Source: DATGPD01 sp041398565
Lineage (GTDB): Bacteria; Planctomycetota; UBA1135; UBA2386
NCBI GenBank assembly: GCA_041398565.1
Contig: JAWKUN010000003.1
Location: forward strand, 1,364,001 to 1,428,000
Direction of reading: 5' to 3'
Length of the DNA stretch: 64,000 bases
Position numbers and translations under genes: made by a program. The notes beneath the pieces were generated by a model that was not told the origin of the DNA, searched no databases, and saw nothing but the letters and a program-made list of their open reading frames with translations. Below, piece by piece: positions 43,657 through 51,629 of the stretch (the stretch's first letter is position 1; the number at the start of each line of letters is the position of its first letter).

Positions 43657-44457
43657 ATGGCCCTCGCCCTTCTCGGTGCTCTGCTGATCGGGACCAGCCT
43701 CGGCCTCATGGGGTCGGGCGGCTCGATCCTGACCGTGCCCGTGCTGATCTACCTGTTGGGCCAGGACGAGAAGATCGCCATCGCCGGATCGTTGTGGGTG
43801 GTCGGCACCATCGCCCTGGTGTCCGGTCTGCGCGGGGCCTGGTTGCGCCAGGTCGACTGGTCGAACGTCGTCTGGTTCGGCCTGCCCGGCATGCTGGGCA
43901 CGTATCTCGGAGCGATGCTGGGGGGACGGGTGGCGAGCAGCGCGCAGCTGCTGACCTTCGTCGGCGTCCTGACGCTGGCCGGCATCTGGATGCTGCGGCG
44001 ACCGGGCTTGCCCGCGGGTCGCGTCGCGCGCGCGCCTGCGCGCATCGTCGTCGACGGTCTCGTCGTCGGCACCCTGACCGGCTTCGTCGGCGTTGGCGGT
44101 GGCTTCCTGATCGTGCCGGCGCTGGTGCTGATGGGCGGTCTGACGATGCAACGCGCCGTGGGCAGCAGCCTGGTCATCATCGCGATGAACTCGTTCACCG
44201 GCTTCCTCAAGTACCGCCACGTGCTGGCGGAGCGGGACCTGCATCTCGACTGGGCGGTGCTGGCGACGCTGGCCGGGGTGGGGGTGGTCGGCAGCCTGGC
44301 GGGCGGCATCCTCGGCCGGCGCCTCGACCAGCGACGGTTGCGGCGCGCGTTCGCGGTCCTGCTGCTCGCCACCGCCGCTGCCATGGGCGCGACGACGATC
44401 CACGGTCTGGTGCGGAGCCACGAGTCCGGTTCCGGCGCGGTTCCCAACCACCATTGA
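43657..44457 (+). CDS. TauE/SafE-family sulfite/sulfur-anion exporter
   Basis: 266-residue inner-membrane permease with two repeats of about four helices. Each half starts with the family GxxGGG-like loop: GLMGSGGSILTVPVLIYLL and GFVGVGGGFLIVPALVLMGG. Its place 4 bases after the SQR gene points to export of sulfite, the product of the upstream persulfide dioxygenase. Sulfide import or thiosulfate transport cannot be excluded from sequence. Start ATG 43657. Confidence 0.88.
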   Translation: MALALLGALLIGTSLGLMGSGGSILTVPVLIYLLGQDEKIAIAGSLWVVGTIALVSGLRGAWLRQVDWSNVVWFGLPGMLGTYLGAMLGGRVASSAQLLTFVGVLTLAGIWMLRRPGLPAGRVARAPARIVVDGLVVGTLTGFVGVGGGFLIVPALVLMGGLTMQRAVGSSLVIIAMNSFTGFLKYRHVLAERDLHLDWAVLATLAGVGVVGSLAGGILGRRLDQRRLRRAFAVLLLATAAAMGATTIHGLVRSHESGSGAVPNHH

Positions 44458-44601
44458 GACGGTGCCGCGAGGGCGCACGCTCCAAGGCCTGGCCGAAGCT
44501 GGCGTGCCGTACTGTGCGCCCCCTGCCGCTGCGCCTCGGGCTATCCTCTCCCAGCTCTCGTGCGCGCCGGCGTCTGTGCCGTGACGCGCCTCGTTCCCAC
44601 C

Positions 44602-46104
44602 ATGCGCACCCATCTCGTCCTCGTCTGTACCCTGACGGCGGTCCTGCAAGCGGGCGACAGTGTGCGCCGCTACGGGCGCGGTACCCCTGGCAGCGGCAAC
44701 ATCGAGCCGACGATCTGGGTGAATCGCGCGCCGCGGCCCGGTGACGCCGGCTTCGAGATCCGGGTCGAGCGCGTGCTCGGCGGGACGTGGGCCTTCCCCT
44801 TCCTCGGCACCGTTCCCGCAGACGTCTCCTTCAGCGGCGTGCGCTTCCTCGTCGACCCTCGCTTCGCCGTGTACGGCGGCGCCTACTTCATGGCAGGGCA
44901 GGGCAACGGCGGCGGCGCCGGCAGCATTCCCCTGCCGCTGCCGGCCGAGCCCGGTCTCGTCGGCCAGGCCGTGTACGTCCAAGCGTTCACGCTCGACGAC
45001 TTCGCGCCGAACCCGCTCGGCATCGGTGCCACTACCGGCTTGCGCCTCGTGCCGGCGGGTCCGGCGGCGCTGCTCACCGCCCGGGCTACCCGCGGTGCGC
45101 CCGACGCGCAGGCCGTGATCGACCTCGCGGCCAATCGCGTCGTCACGTTCGACGCCACGCGCTTCACCGAGGCGCGCGGCGCCGCGTTCGTGCAGCACGG
45201 CAATGTCGCCTTGGCTGCGGACCCGGCGACGGCGCGCCTGCACGTCTTCGACGCGAGCGTGGCGCCGCCGGCGTGGGTGTCGGCGACGCCGCTCTCGGCC
45301 GACGGAGTCGCGGACGCGATCGTGCCGTCACCCGACGGCACGCGGGCCTACGTGCTGCACGTCGGCGTCGTCGGCACACAGCCGCCGCTGGCCGCCTACG
45401 ACGTGCGCAAGGGCGTGTCACTCGGCCAGCCGTGGCCGGGGGCGCCCATCCGCCTGGCCGGAGTGGCAGACGCCCGTGGCATGGTGTTCCGCAGCGACAG
45501 TGCCGAGGCCTTCGTGGCCTCGCTCGGCAGCGCGTCGGGGACGTCGGGCAGCGTCGTGCGGGTCGACGTCGATCCGAGCAGTCCTACCTTCCATCAGGAG
45601 AGCGCGCGCCTGGCCTTCCCCGGGCACGAAGTGCGCGACGTCGCCATCGCACCCGACGACAGCGTCTTGTACGTGCTCCTGGCAGCGCCGGGGCAGCGCA
45701 GCCAGCTGGCGATCGTCGATCGCTCCACCTTGGTACCGGTCGACCAGGATCCGGCGACGCCCGGCGTGCAGCACCTCGGCGGCGAACTCAGCGTGCCGCG
45801 CACCGCGATTCCCGACGTCGTCGAGCGTCTGCTCGCCGACCCGCGTGGCGAGGAGGTCTACTGCTCGACTCTGGGTGGCGTGGTGCGGGTCGGGGTGGCG
45901 CCGGGCTCGGCGAGCCCGCGCCAGGTCGTGTTCATCGGCGACAACATCTCGGCGGCCGAGGTCGTGGCGGCCATGGTCCTCGGCGATGCCGGCGAACGGC
46001 TGTACGCCGCCACGTTGACGCAGGTCGTCGAGATCGACACGAGCACGGGCCTGTCGCCGCGCGGTTGGCCGCTGCAGGACGTGGTGGCGCTCGCGTTCCG
46101 GTAG
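44602..46104 (+). CDS. Secreted protein with the shared module at its N-terminus, then a propeller
   Basis: 500-residue exported protein. ATG 44602 gives MRTHLVLVCTLTAVLQAG. Directly after the signal peptide comes a complete copy of the module that is C-terminal elsewhere: RYGRGTPGSGNIEPTIWVNRAPRPGDAGFEI, AFPFLGTVPADV, GSIPLPLPAEPGLVGQAVYVQAF, LGIGATTGLRLVPAG. A YVTN/quinoprotein-like propeller follows (AVIDLAANRVVTFDATRF, DAIVPSPDGTRAYVLHVG, VRDVAIAPDDSVLYVLLAAPG, VERLLADPRGEEVYCSTLGGVV). This swapped domain order argues that the module is a mobile, independently folding domain and not only a C-terminal sorting signal. Function unknown. Confidence 0.75.
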   Translation: MRTHLVLVCTLTAVLQAGDSVRRYGRGTPGSGNIEPTIWVNRAPRPGDAGFEIRVERVLGGTWAFPFLGTVPADVSFSGVRFLVDPRFAVYGGAYFMAGQGNGGGAGSIPLPLPAEPGLVGQAVYVQAFTLDDFAPNPLGIGATTGLRLVPAGPAALLTARATRGAPDAQAVIDLAANRVVTFDATRFTEARGAAFVQHGNVALAADPATARLHVFDASVAPPAWVSATPLSADGVADAIVPSPDGTRAYVLHVGVVGTQPPLAAYDVRKGVSLGQPWPGAPIRLAGVADARGMVFRSDSAEAFVASLGSASGTSGSVVRVDVDPSSPTFHQESARLAFPGHEVRDVAIAPDDSVLYVLLAAPGQRSQLAIVDRSTLVPVDQDPATPGVQHLGGELSVPRTAIPDVVERLLADPRGEEVYCSTLGGVVRVGVAPGSASPRQVVFIGDNISAAEVVAAMVLGDAGERLYAATLTQVVEIDTSTGLSPRGWPLQDVVALAFR

Positions 46105-46136
46105 CGCGGCGGGCCACCTCTGCTATCGTCGCGGAG

Positions 46137-46724
46137 ATGGTGCGTCGCCTGCCGCCGCTGTGGTGCCTTCTCCTGCCGTGTGTCTGGTTGGGGTGCCGCG
46201 AGCAGGCGGCCACATGGCAGGCACTGTCCGTCGCTGACCTGGCCCAGCCGGCGCGCGCCGCGCAGCAGGCACGGGCCGAACAAGCGCGGACCGAGCTGGC
46301 CCAGACCCTACTGCAGCGCCTGACCGCGGCGATGCAGGACGGTGGACCGGCGCGTGCGGTCGGCGTCTGCCGTGACGCCGCCCCGGAGCTGGCGCGGAGC
46401 ATCGGCGAGAAGCTCGGTGTGCGCATCGGCCGTACCTCGTTCCGCCTGCGCAACCAGGCGAACGCGGCGCCGGTGTGGGCGTCGTCGGCGGTCGCGGCGC
46501 AGACGACCGAGCCGCGCTTCGCCGGGGGACCTGATGGTGAGCTGGGCGTGCTGTCGCCGATCCTGACCGCCGACCCTTGCCTCAAGTGCCACGGCAGCGC
46601 CGCGACCATCGATCCGGCAGTGCGCACGGCGCTGACCGCGGCCTATCCCGAGGACCGTGCCCTCGGCTTCGCAGCCGGCGACGTGCGCGGCTACTTCTGG
46701 GTGGAGGTTCCGGCTTCGCGCTGA
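46137..46724 (+). CDS. DUF3365 (Tll0287-like) c-type heme lipoprotein
   Basis: 195-residue exported protein with a Cys-containing signal sequence (LLLPCVWLGC; lipidation likely at Cys20). The heme c motif is CLKCH (Cys148, Cys151, His152). The RDAAPELARSIGEKLGVRIGRTSFRLRNQANAAP stretch is the typical DUF3365 heme-sensor/PAS-like fold, known from Tll0287 and from sensor proteins. As a free lipoprotein it may sense or carry redox state in the periplasm. It lies between a secreted protein gene (32 bases) and a kinase gene (1 base), perhaps co-transcribed. Confidence 0.85.
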   Translation: MVRRLPPLWCLLLPCVWLGCREQAATWQALSVADLAQPARAAQQARAEQARTELAQTLLQRLTAAMQDGGPARAVGVCRDAAPELARSIGEKLGVRIGRTSFRLRNQANAAPVWASSAVAAQTTEPRFAGGPDGELGVLSPILTADPCLKCHGSAATIDPAVRTALTAAYPEDRALGFAAGDVRGYFWVEVPASR

Positions 46725-46725
46725 C

Positions 46726-47739
46726 ATGGCGGCCCACGACTCGACGTCCTCGGTGGTCGCTGGGATCGACATCGGCGGCACGAAGTTGTCGGTGTGCGTC
46801 GGCGACTCCCAGGGTCGCGTCCTGGCGCACGAGCGCTGGCCGATGGACCGCGACGCCGAGCCGACCGACTTGCTCGGCGAGGCACTGCGTTGGCTCGAGC
46901 GGCTGGACGCCGCGCACCGGCCGGTCGCCCTCGGCGTGGCGTGCCCTGGCCCGCTGACCCTCGCCGGCCGCTTCCTCGACCCGCCGAACATGCCGCGCTG
47001 GCACGGTTTCGACGTGGCCAGCTGGCTACGTGCGCAGCAGGCACTGCCGGTGCACACCATGAACGACGCCAACGCGGCGGTGGTGGCGGAGGTGTGGTGG
47101 GGCGCCGCGCGCGGCGCCCGCAACGCCGTGTTCTGCACGATGAGCACCGGCATGGGCGCCGGCCTGTGGTTGAACGGCGCGCTCCACCCCGGCAAGGGTG
47201 GCTTCGGCGGCGAGATCGGCCACATCCGTCTGGCCGACGACGGTCCGGTCGGCTTCGGCAAGCGCGGCAGCGTCGAGGGGTTTCTCTCGGGACCGGGCAT
47301 GTCGCAAGTCGGAGTCGCCGAAGCGCGGGTCGCCCTGCAGCGTGGCGAGGCCAGCGCGCTCCTGTACCACGGTGCGCCGCGCGCCGACCTCGACGCAGAG
47401 GTTCTGTGTCGACTGGCGGCGTCGGGTGATCCTGCCGCGCTGCGGGCGGTGCGGCGCTCGGCCGAGAAGCTGGGATCGCTGCTGGCGATCCTCGTCGACT
47501 TGCTGGACCTCGAGGTTGCGGTTCTGGGCACGATCGGCAGTGCCCATCTCGACTTGTTCCTGCCGGGGGCGCTCGAGGTGCTGCGAGCGGAGGCCTTGCG
47601 GCACTCGCTGGCCGGGTTCGAGGTCGTGGGCTCGACGCTCGGAGCTCGGCGCGGCGACCTGCAAGCCCTGGCGGCGGCCTGCTACGGCGAGCTCGGCCCG
47701 AGCGCTTCGCGTGAGGCATCAGGCGCGTCCGGCGCCTAA
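46726..47739 (+). CDS. ROK-family sugar kinase lacking the zinc cysteines
   Basis: 337-residue ATP-dependent sugar kinase or its non-catalytic relative. N-terminal phosphate motif GIDIGGTKLSV, catalytic Asp in MNDANAAVVAEVWWG, and adenosine motif MSTGMGAGLW are present, as is GGFGGEIGHIRL with the zinc His. The normal CxCGxxGC zinc loop is replaced by VGFGKRGSVE, so all three cysteines are missing. Catalytic Asp and phosphate loops suggest activity is kept, with altered zinc-free folding. Starts at ATG 46726, 1 base after the heme lipoprotein stop. Substrate may be glucose, N-acetylglucosamine or another hexose. Confidence 0.85.
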   Translation: MAAHDSTSSVVAGIDIGGTKLSVCVGDSQGRVLAHERWPMDRDAEPTDLLGEALRWLERLDAAHRPVALGVACPGPLTLAGRFLDPPNMPRWHGFDVASWLRAQQALPVHTMNDANAAVVAEVWWGAARGARNAVFCTMSTGMGAGLWLNGALHPGKGGFGGEIGHIRLADDGPVGFGKRGSVEGFLSGPGMSQVGVAEARVALQRGEASALLYHGAPRADLDAEVLCRLAASGDPAALRAVRRSAEKLGSLLAILVDLLDLEVAVLGTIGSAHLDLFLPGALEVLRAEALRHSLAGFEVVGSTLGARRGDLQALAAACYGELGPSASREASGASGA

Positions 47740-47750
47740 CCTCGGCAGCG

Positions 47751-48527
47751 ATGGACCTCCCCGACGAGCCCTCGACCCTGCGCTTCACCGACCGCGCCGA
47801 CGACTACGCCCGCTACCGCCCCGGCTACCCCGGCGCGGCGATCGACGCGATCCTCGCGGGGATGGCGCCGCCGGCGACCCTCGCGGTGGCGGACGTCGGC
47901 GCCGGCACCGGCATCTCGGCGCGCCTGCTCGCCGAGCGCGGGGCGCGGGTGACCGCGGTCGAACCGAACGCGGCGATGCGGGCGGCGGCGGCGCCGCACC
48001 CGCGTGTCGTTTGGGTCGAGGGCACCGCCGAGGCGACCGGGCTGCCGGCTGGCTCGCACGACCTCGTCACCGTCGCGCAGGCATTCCACTGGTTCGAGGT
48101 GGGAGGTGCCCTGGCAGAGTTCCAACGTGTGCTACGTCGTGGCGGTCGCCTGGCCATCGTGTGGAACCGCCGGAGCCACGACGATGCGTGCACGGCTGGC
48201 TACCGCGCTGCGCTGCAGGCCGTCGGCGCCGATGCGCCGGTCGAGCGCAGCACCTTCGATCCGGCCGTGATCGCGGCGACCGGGCGCTTCGCGGGTCTGC
48301 GAACGCACGTCTTCGCCAACACCCAAGTTCTGACCGAAGTCCAACTGCTCGGACGAGCGCTCAGCACCTCGACCGTGCCGAAGGAGGGGCCGCGCCACGA
48401 CGACCTGATCGGTGCGCTGCGAAGCCTGCACGCACAGCACCGCGACGCCAGCGGGCGGGTCGCACTGGTCTACCGCACCGAGGTGTTCGTGTGGGATCGG
48501 ACCGAGGCCGGTGCGCCTCAGGCCTGA
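47751..48527 (+). CDS. Class I SAM-dependent methyltransferase
   Basis: 258-residue cytoplasmic methyltransferase. SAM motif I is VADVGAGTGISARLLAERGARVTAVEP; motif II/III VVWVEGTAEATGLPAGSHDLVTVAQAFHWF contains the acidic partner for adenosine. It belongs to the UbiE/methyltransf_11 group by sequence style; the substrate is unknown. ATG 47751 lies 11 bases after the kinase stop, so it is likely in the same transcription unit. Its end overlaps the convergent glutaredoxin gene by 10 bases. Confidence 0.85.
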   Translation: MDLPDEPSTLRFTDRADDYARYRPGYPGAAIDAILAGMAPPATLAVADVGAGTGISARLLAERGARVTAVEPNAAMRAAAAPHPRVVWVEGTAEATGLPAGSHDLVTVAQAFHWFEVGGALAEFQRVLRRGGRLAIVWNRRSHDDACTAGYRAALQAVGADAPVERSTFDPAVIAATGRFAGLRTHVFANTQVLTEVQLLGRALSTSTVPKEGPRHDDLIGALRSLHAQHRDASGRVALVYRTEVFVWDRTEAGAPQA

Positions 48528-48853
48528 CTCTTGACGGCGACGCCCTTCTCTTGCACGTGCGTCAGCAGTTCGCCGGACTGGAACATCTCGCTCACGATGT
48601 CGCAGCCGCCGACGAACTCGCCTTTGACGTAGAGCTGCGGCAGGGTCGGCCAGTTCGAGTACTGCTTGATGCCCTGACGCAGTTCGTCGGAGGCGAGCAC
48701 GTCGACGCCTTGGAACGGAATGTGGAGATGGTCGAGGATCTGGACCACCTGCGAGGAGAAGCCGCACATCGGATGCTGGGGCGTCCCCTTCATGAACAGC
48801 ACCACGTCGGTGCCCTTCACGGTGTCTTCGATCTGCTTTTGGATGTCGGTCAT
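48518..48853 (-). CDS. grxD: Monothiol glutaredoxin (CGFS type)
   Basis: 111-residue iron-sulfur-carrying glutaredoxin. The active site is CGFS at residues 30-33 (MKGTPQHPMCGFSSQ), with WPTLPQLYVKGEFVGGCDI as the glutathione-binding TVP/GG region. Such proteins hold a [2Fe-2S] cluster with glutathione and a BolA partner. ATG 48853 lies 29 bases after the BolA stop, an operon arrangement. It overlaps the convergent methyltransferase gene by 10 bases. Confidence 0.95.
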   Translation of the reverse strand: MTDIQKQIEDTVKGTDVVLFMKGTPQHPMCGFSSQVVQILDHLHIPFQGVDVLASDELRQGIKQYSNWPTLPQLYVKGEFVGGCDIVSEMFQSGELLTHVQEKGVAVKSQA

Positions 48854-48882
48854 GTGGAGTCTCGGGAAAGGTCGGCGCCGGA

Positions 48883-49125
48883 TCAGGTCTTGGCCGGCGG
48901 CACGGAGGTCTGTAGGGCCAAGGCGTGCAGGGCACCACCCATGTGGCCGCCCAGCGCCGCGTACACCATCTGGTGCTGCTGCACGCGAGTCTTGCCGCGG
49001 AAGCTCTCGGACACGACGGTGGCGGCGTAGTGGTCGCCGTCGCCGGCGAGATCGCGGATCGAGACCTCGGCGTCCGGGATCGCTTCCGCGATCAGGCGCA
49101 CGATCTCCTGGGCGTCCATGGGCAT
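48883..49125 (-). CDS. BolA-family protein
   Basis: 80-residue BolA/IbaG-type protein. Signature RVQQHQMVYAALGGHMGGALHALAL contains the conserved cluster-ligand His and the helix that docks on Grx. The start is ATG 49125 or 49119. It immediately precedes the CGFS glutaredoxin gene, a conserved pairing: BolA and Grx form a heterodimer around a [2Fe-2S] cluster and act in iron homeostasis or cluster delivery. Confidence 0.9.
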   Translation of the reverse strand: MPMDAQEIVRLIAEAIPDAEVSIRDLAGDGDHYAATVVSESFRGKTRVQQHQMVYAALGGHMGGALHALALQTSVPPAKT

Positions 49126-49198
49126 GGCTGGTGGGTCGGATTCGGAGGGCAGGAAGCATGCCGCCCGGCTGCGGGGTGGCACACGACCAACTTGGCGA

Positions 49199-49663
49199 TC
49201 ACGGGGCCGGCGTTGGCCGGGTCGAGCGCAGCCTATCGGCCAAGAGGGACACGAATGCCAGCCATTGGACGGCCGCCGTGAGCAGGTAGGCCCGGTGGAC
49301 CTGGTAGAAGGTCTCGGGATCGTGCACGTCGCGGTGGGCGAAGTCGAGGAACGACCTGGCGTAGGCGTGCAGGCCGACCAGGGCGGCGGTGCAACCCGCG
49401 GCAACCACCCAGCTGCACCGTTGCCAGCGGGGCCGCCGCAGTGCCGGCAGGTCGAGCAGCAGTGCGAGGGCCGCCAGACCGTTGAGCCACCGCGTCACTC
49501 TTTCGGTGACGAAGCCGAACTGCCGGTGGTCGCCGAGGACGGCGACGCCGGAGGGGATCACGAACAGCGCGTAGAACGTGAAGCCGCCCAGCCAGAGGAT
49601 CGCGGCGGCCAGCGCCGCGGCCCGAAGTGCGGCGGGGGTGGAGCGCTCGTTCGCCGGAAGCAT
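49199..49663 (-). CDS. Four-helix membrane protein
   Basis: 154 residues with four hydrophobic stretches (LRAAALAAAILWLGGFTFYALFVIP, WLNGLAALALLLDL, CSWVVAAGCTAALVGLHAYA, RAYLLTAAVQWLAFVSLL) and a short HRDVHDPETFYQVHR loop. The layout recalls DUF4149/TMEM205-type proteins, but the match is weak. It starts at ATG 49663. Function unknown; nothing binds it clearly to its neighbours. Confidence 0.6.
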   Translation of the reverse strand: MLPANERSTPAALRAAALAAAILWLGGFTFYALFVIPSGVAVLGDHRQFGFVTERVTRWLNGLAALALLLDLPALRRPRWQRCSWVVAAGCTAALVGLHAYARSFLDFAHRDVHDPETFYQVHRAYLLTAAVQWLAFVSLLADRLRSTRPTPAP

Positions 49664-49948
49664 CTGTGGGCACGAGTCTACGGCCGCAGCCCCGACTCCC
49701 GTGCGTGGTGAGGCCTGGATCCGGTCGCGGGCAGCCTCCGCACTGGATGTCGTGACCCAGCCTGACCGTCGCCTGCCGGTCGATGGCGCGCCGGTTGGCT
49801 GCCTGCCAGTGTCCGGACGGCGCCGTGGTGTTCTGCCACCAGGCTGGGGGGAATGCCGTAGCCCGATCGAGGCAGGTCGGGCGCGCAGCTCGTTGTATGG
49901 GGCACCGTGAGTCGCGAGGATGTGGCTCCACGCTTCGAGAGCCGAACG

Positions 49949-50620
49949 ATGATCCGCATCCCCGTCGTGCTGGCCTTGGCCGGCGTCCCCTTCCTCGCGG
50001 CCTGCGCGAGCGAGAGTCACCGCAACGTCGCGACGCACGAGGTCGAGGCGGCGCAGCGACCCTACAGCGGGCCGCGCCACCCGCTCGCCATCGGCAAGTT
50101 CAAGAACACGTCGACCTACCTCACCGGGGTGTTCGCCAGCGATACCGACCAGCTGGGCAGCCAGGCTCGCACCATTCTCAAGACGCACCTCGGGCAGACC
50201 AATCGCTTCCAGATCGCCGACCGCGACAACATGGAGGAGATCGGGCGCGAGGCCCAGCTGAGCGGCAGCCCGCAGGCTGTGGTCGGTGCGCGCTACGTGG
50301 TGACCGGCGAGGTCACCGAGTTCGGGCGCAAGGAGACCGGAGACAAGGAAGTGTTCGGGGTGCTTGGCCGCGGCAAGCAACAGACGGCCTACGCCAAGGT
50401 CTCGCTGAACGTGGTCGATGTGCAGACGTCGCTGGTGGTCTACTCGACCCAGGGCGCCGGCGAGTACTCGCTCAGCAACCGCGAGATCCTCGGCACCGGC
50501 TCCACCGCCGCCTACGACTCGACGCTCAACGGCAAGGTGCTCGACTTCGCCATCGTCGACGCCGTGAACAAGCTGGTGCGCGGTCTCGAGGCCGGAGCTT
50601 GGAGCCCGGCCGGCTCGTGA
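49949..50620 (+). CDS. CsgG-family outer-membrane-associated lipoprotein
   Basis: 223-residue lipoprotein (IPVVLALAGVPFLAAC, lipidation at Cys19). The CsgG-type domain covers the rest: GPRHPLAIGKFKNTSTYLTG, LGSQARTILKTHLGQTNRFQIADRD, GARYVVTGEVTEFG, VSLNVVDVQTSLVVYSTQGAG, DFAIVDAVNKLVRGL. It may assemble into a CsgG-like ring, but the membrane-spanning hairpins of true curli pores are not evident. It is followed, with stop/start overlap (TGATG), by DUF4810 and DUF799 genes; these three lipoprotein families recur together in Gram-negative bacteria, e.g. with Neisseria GNA1162. Confidence 0.88.
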   Translation: MIRIPVVLALAGVPFLAACASESHRNVATHEVEAAQRPYSGPRHPLAIGKFKNTSTYLTGVFASDTDQLGSQARTILKTHLGQTNRFQIADRDNMEEIGREAQLSGSPQAVVGARYVVTGEVTEFGRKETGDKEVFGVLGRGKQQTAYAKVSLNVVDVQTSLVVYSTQGAGEYSLSNREILGTGSTAAYDSTLNGKVLDFAIVDAVNKLVRGLEAGAWSPAGS

Positions 50621-50964
50621 TGCGGGCCGCCGGCCTGACGTTGGTCCTGTCGACGGCGGCTTGCGCCACTCCCGACCTCTACAGCTGGGGTCGCTACGAG
50701 GACTCGATCGCGGCGATGTATGCCACCAGCAGTGGCTACGATCCCGCGGCCGAGGTGGCGCGACTGAGCCAGCAGGTGGAGGAGACGGCACATCGCGGGC
50801 AGCGCGTGCCGCCCGGGCTACGGGCGCACATCGGCTTCCTGCTGATCGAGGCCGGTAACGCCGAGCGCGGCGTGCAGTACCTGCGTGCCGAGAAGGAGGC
50901 GTTCCCGGAGAGCTCCGTCTTCGTCGATGGGATCCTGGCGCGCTACCACGGAAACGAGCCGTGA
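50620..50964 (+). CDS. DUF4810 lipoprotein
   Basis: 114-residue lipoprotein: RAAGLTLVLSTAAC, Cys15 as lipidated residue. LYSWGRYEDSIAAMYA and a TPR-like PPGLRAHIGFLLIEAGNAERGVQYLRAEKEAFPES tail match the family. ATG 50620 overlaps the previous stop. It is probably an accessory of the CsgG-type protein, possibly a scaffold through its TPR-like helices. The next start is within its own stop codon region. Confidence 0.85.
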   Translation: MRAAGLTLVLSTAACATPDLYSWGRYEDSIAAMYATSSGYDPAAEVARLSQQVEETAHRGQRVPPGLRAHIGFLLIEAGNAERGVQYLRAEKEAFPESSVFVDGILARYHGNEP

Positions 50965-51620
50965 GGACCTTCGCCTGGTGGATCCTGGCGATGTGCTCGG
51001 CGGGATGCGGGTCGCCGCCGCCGCACGACTACCGCGCCTACCTGGCGCACATGCCACGCTCGATCCTGGTGTTGCCGCCGGTGAACGACTCGCTGGAGCC
51101 ACAAGCCCCCAACGCCTTCCTCGCCTCGGTCACCCGGCCGCTCGCCGAACGTGGCTACTACGTCTTCCCCGTCGCCGTGGTCGAAGCGTACATGCGGCAG
51201 AACGGTCGGCCGACGCCGGCCGACATGCACGCAGTGGCGCCGTCGAAGCTGGTCGAGGTGTTCGGTGCCGATGCCGCGCTCTACATCCACATCAAGGACT
51301 GGGGGACGTCGTATGCCGTGCTGAACAGCGCGTCGCGCGTCGTCATCGACTGCCGGCTGGTCGATCTGCGCTCGGAGGCACTGCTGTGGACCGGCTCGGG
51401 TATGGCGGTGGAGAACTCGGGCAACGGCGGCAGTCTCGTGGGTGCGCTCGCGAGCGCTCTGGTCAACCAGGTGGCGGCTTCGGTCCACGACCCGTGCCCG
51501 GCGCTCGCTCGCCGCGCCAGCTCTTCGTTGTTCGCCCATCCGCGCCACGGCCTGCTGCTCGGCTGGCGCCACCCCGACTTCGAACGGGATCAAGTGGCAC
51601 ACCGCGCGGCTGCGCAGTGA
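50961..51620 (+). CDS. DUF799 (GNA1162-like) lipoprotein
   Basis: 219-residue lipoprotein with signal sequence MRTFAWWILAMCSAGC (Cys16). Family segments: RSILVLPPVNDSLEPQAPNAFLASVTRPLAERGYYVFPV, GADAALYIHIKDWGTSY, VVIDCRLVDLRSEALLWTG. GTG 50961 overlaps the DUF4810 stop (GTGA), confirming a three-gene translationally linked operon. The GNA1162 structure resembles a TolB-like alpha/beta fold and has been linked to transport across the envelope, but its role is not established. The stop converges with the cardiolipin synthase gene. Confidence 0.88.
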   Translation: MRTFAWWILAMCSAGCGSPPPHDYRAYLAHMPRSILVLPPVNDSLEPQAPNAFLASVTRPLAERGYYVFPVAVVEAYMRQNGRPTPADMHAVAPSKLVEVFGADAALYIHIKDWGTSYAVLNSASRVVIDCRLVDLRSEALLWTGSGMAVENSGNGGSLVGALASALVNQVAASVHDPCPALARRASSSLFAHPRHGLLLGWRHPDFERDQVAHRAAAQ

Positions 51621-51629
51621 GCCTCGCCA

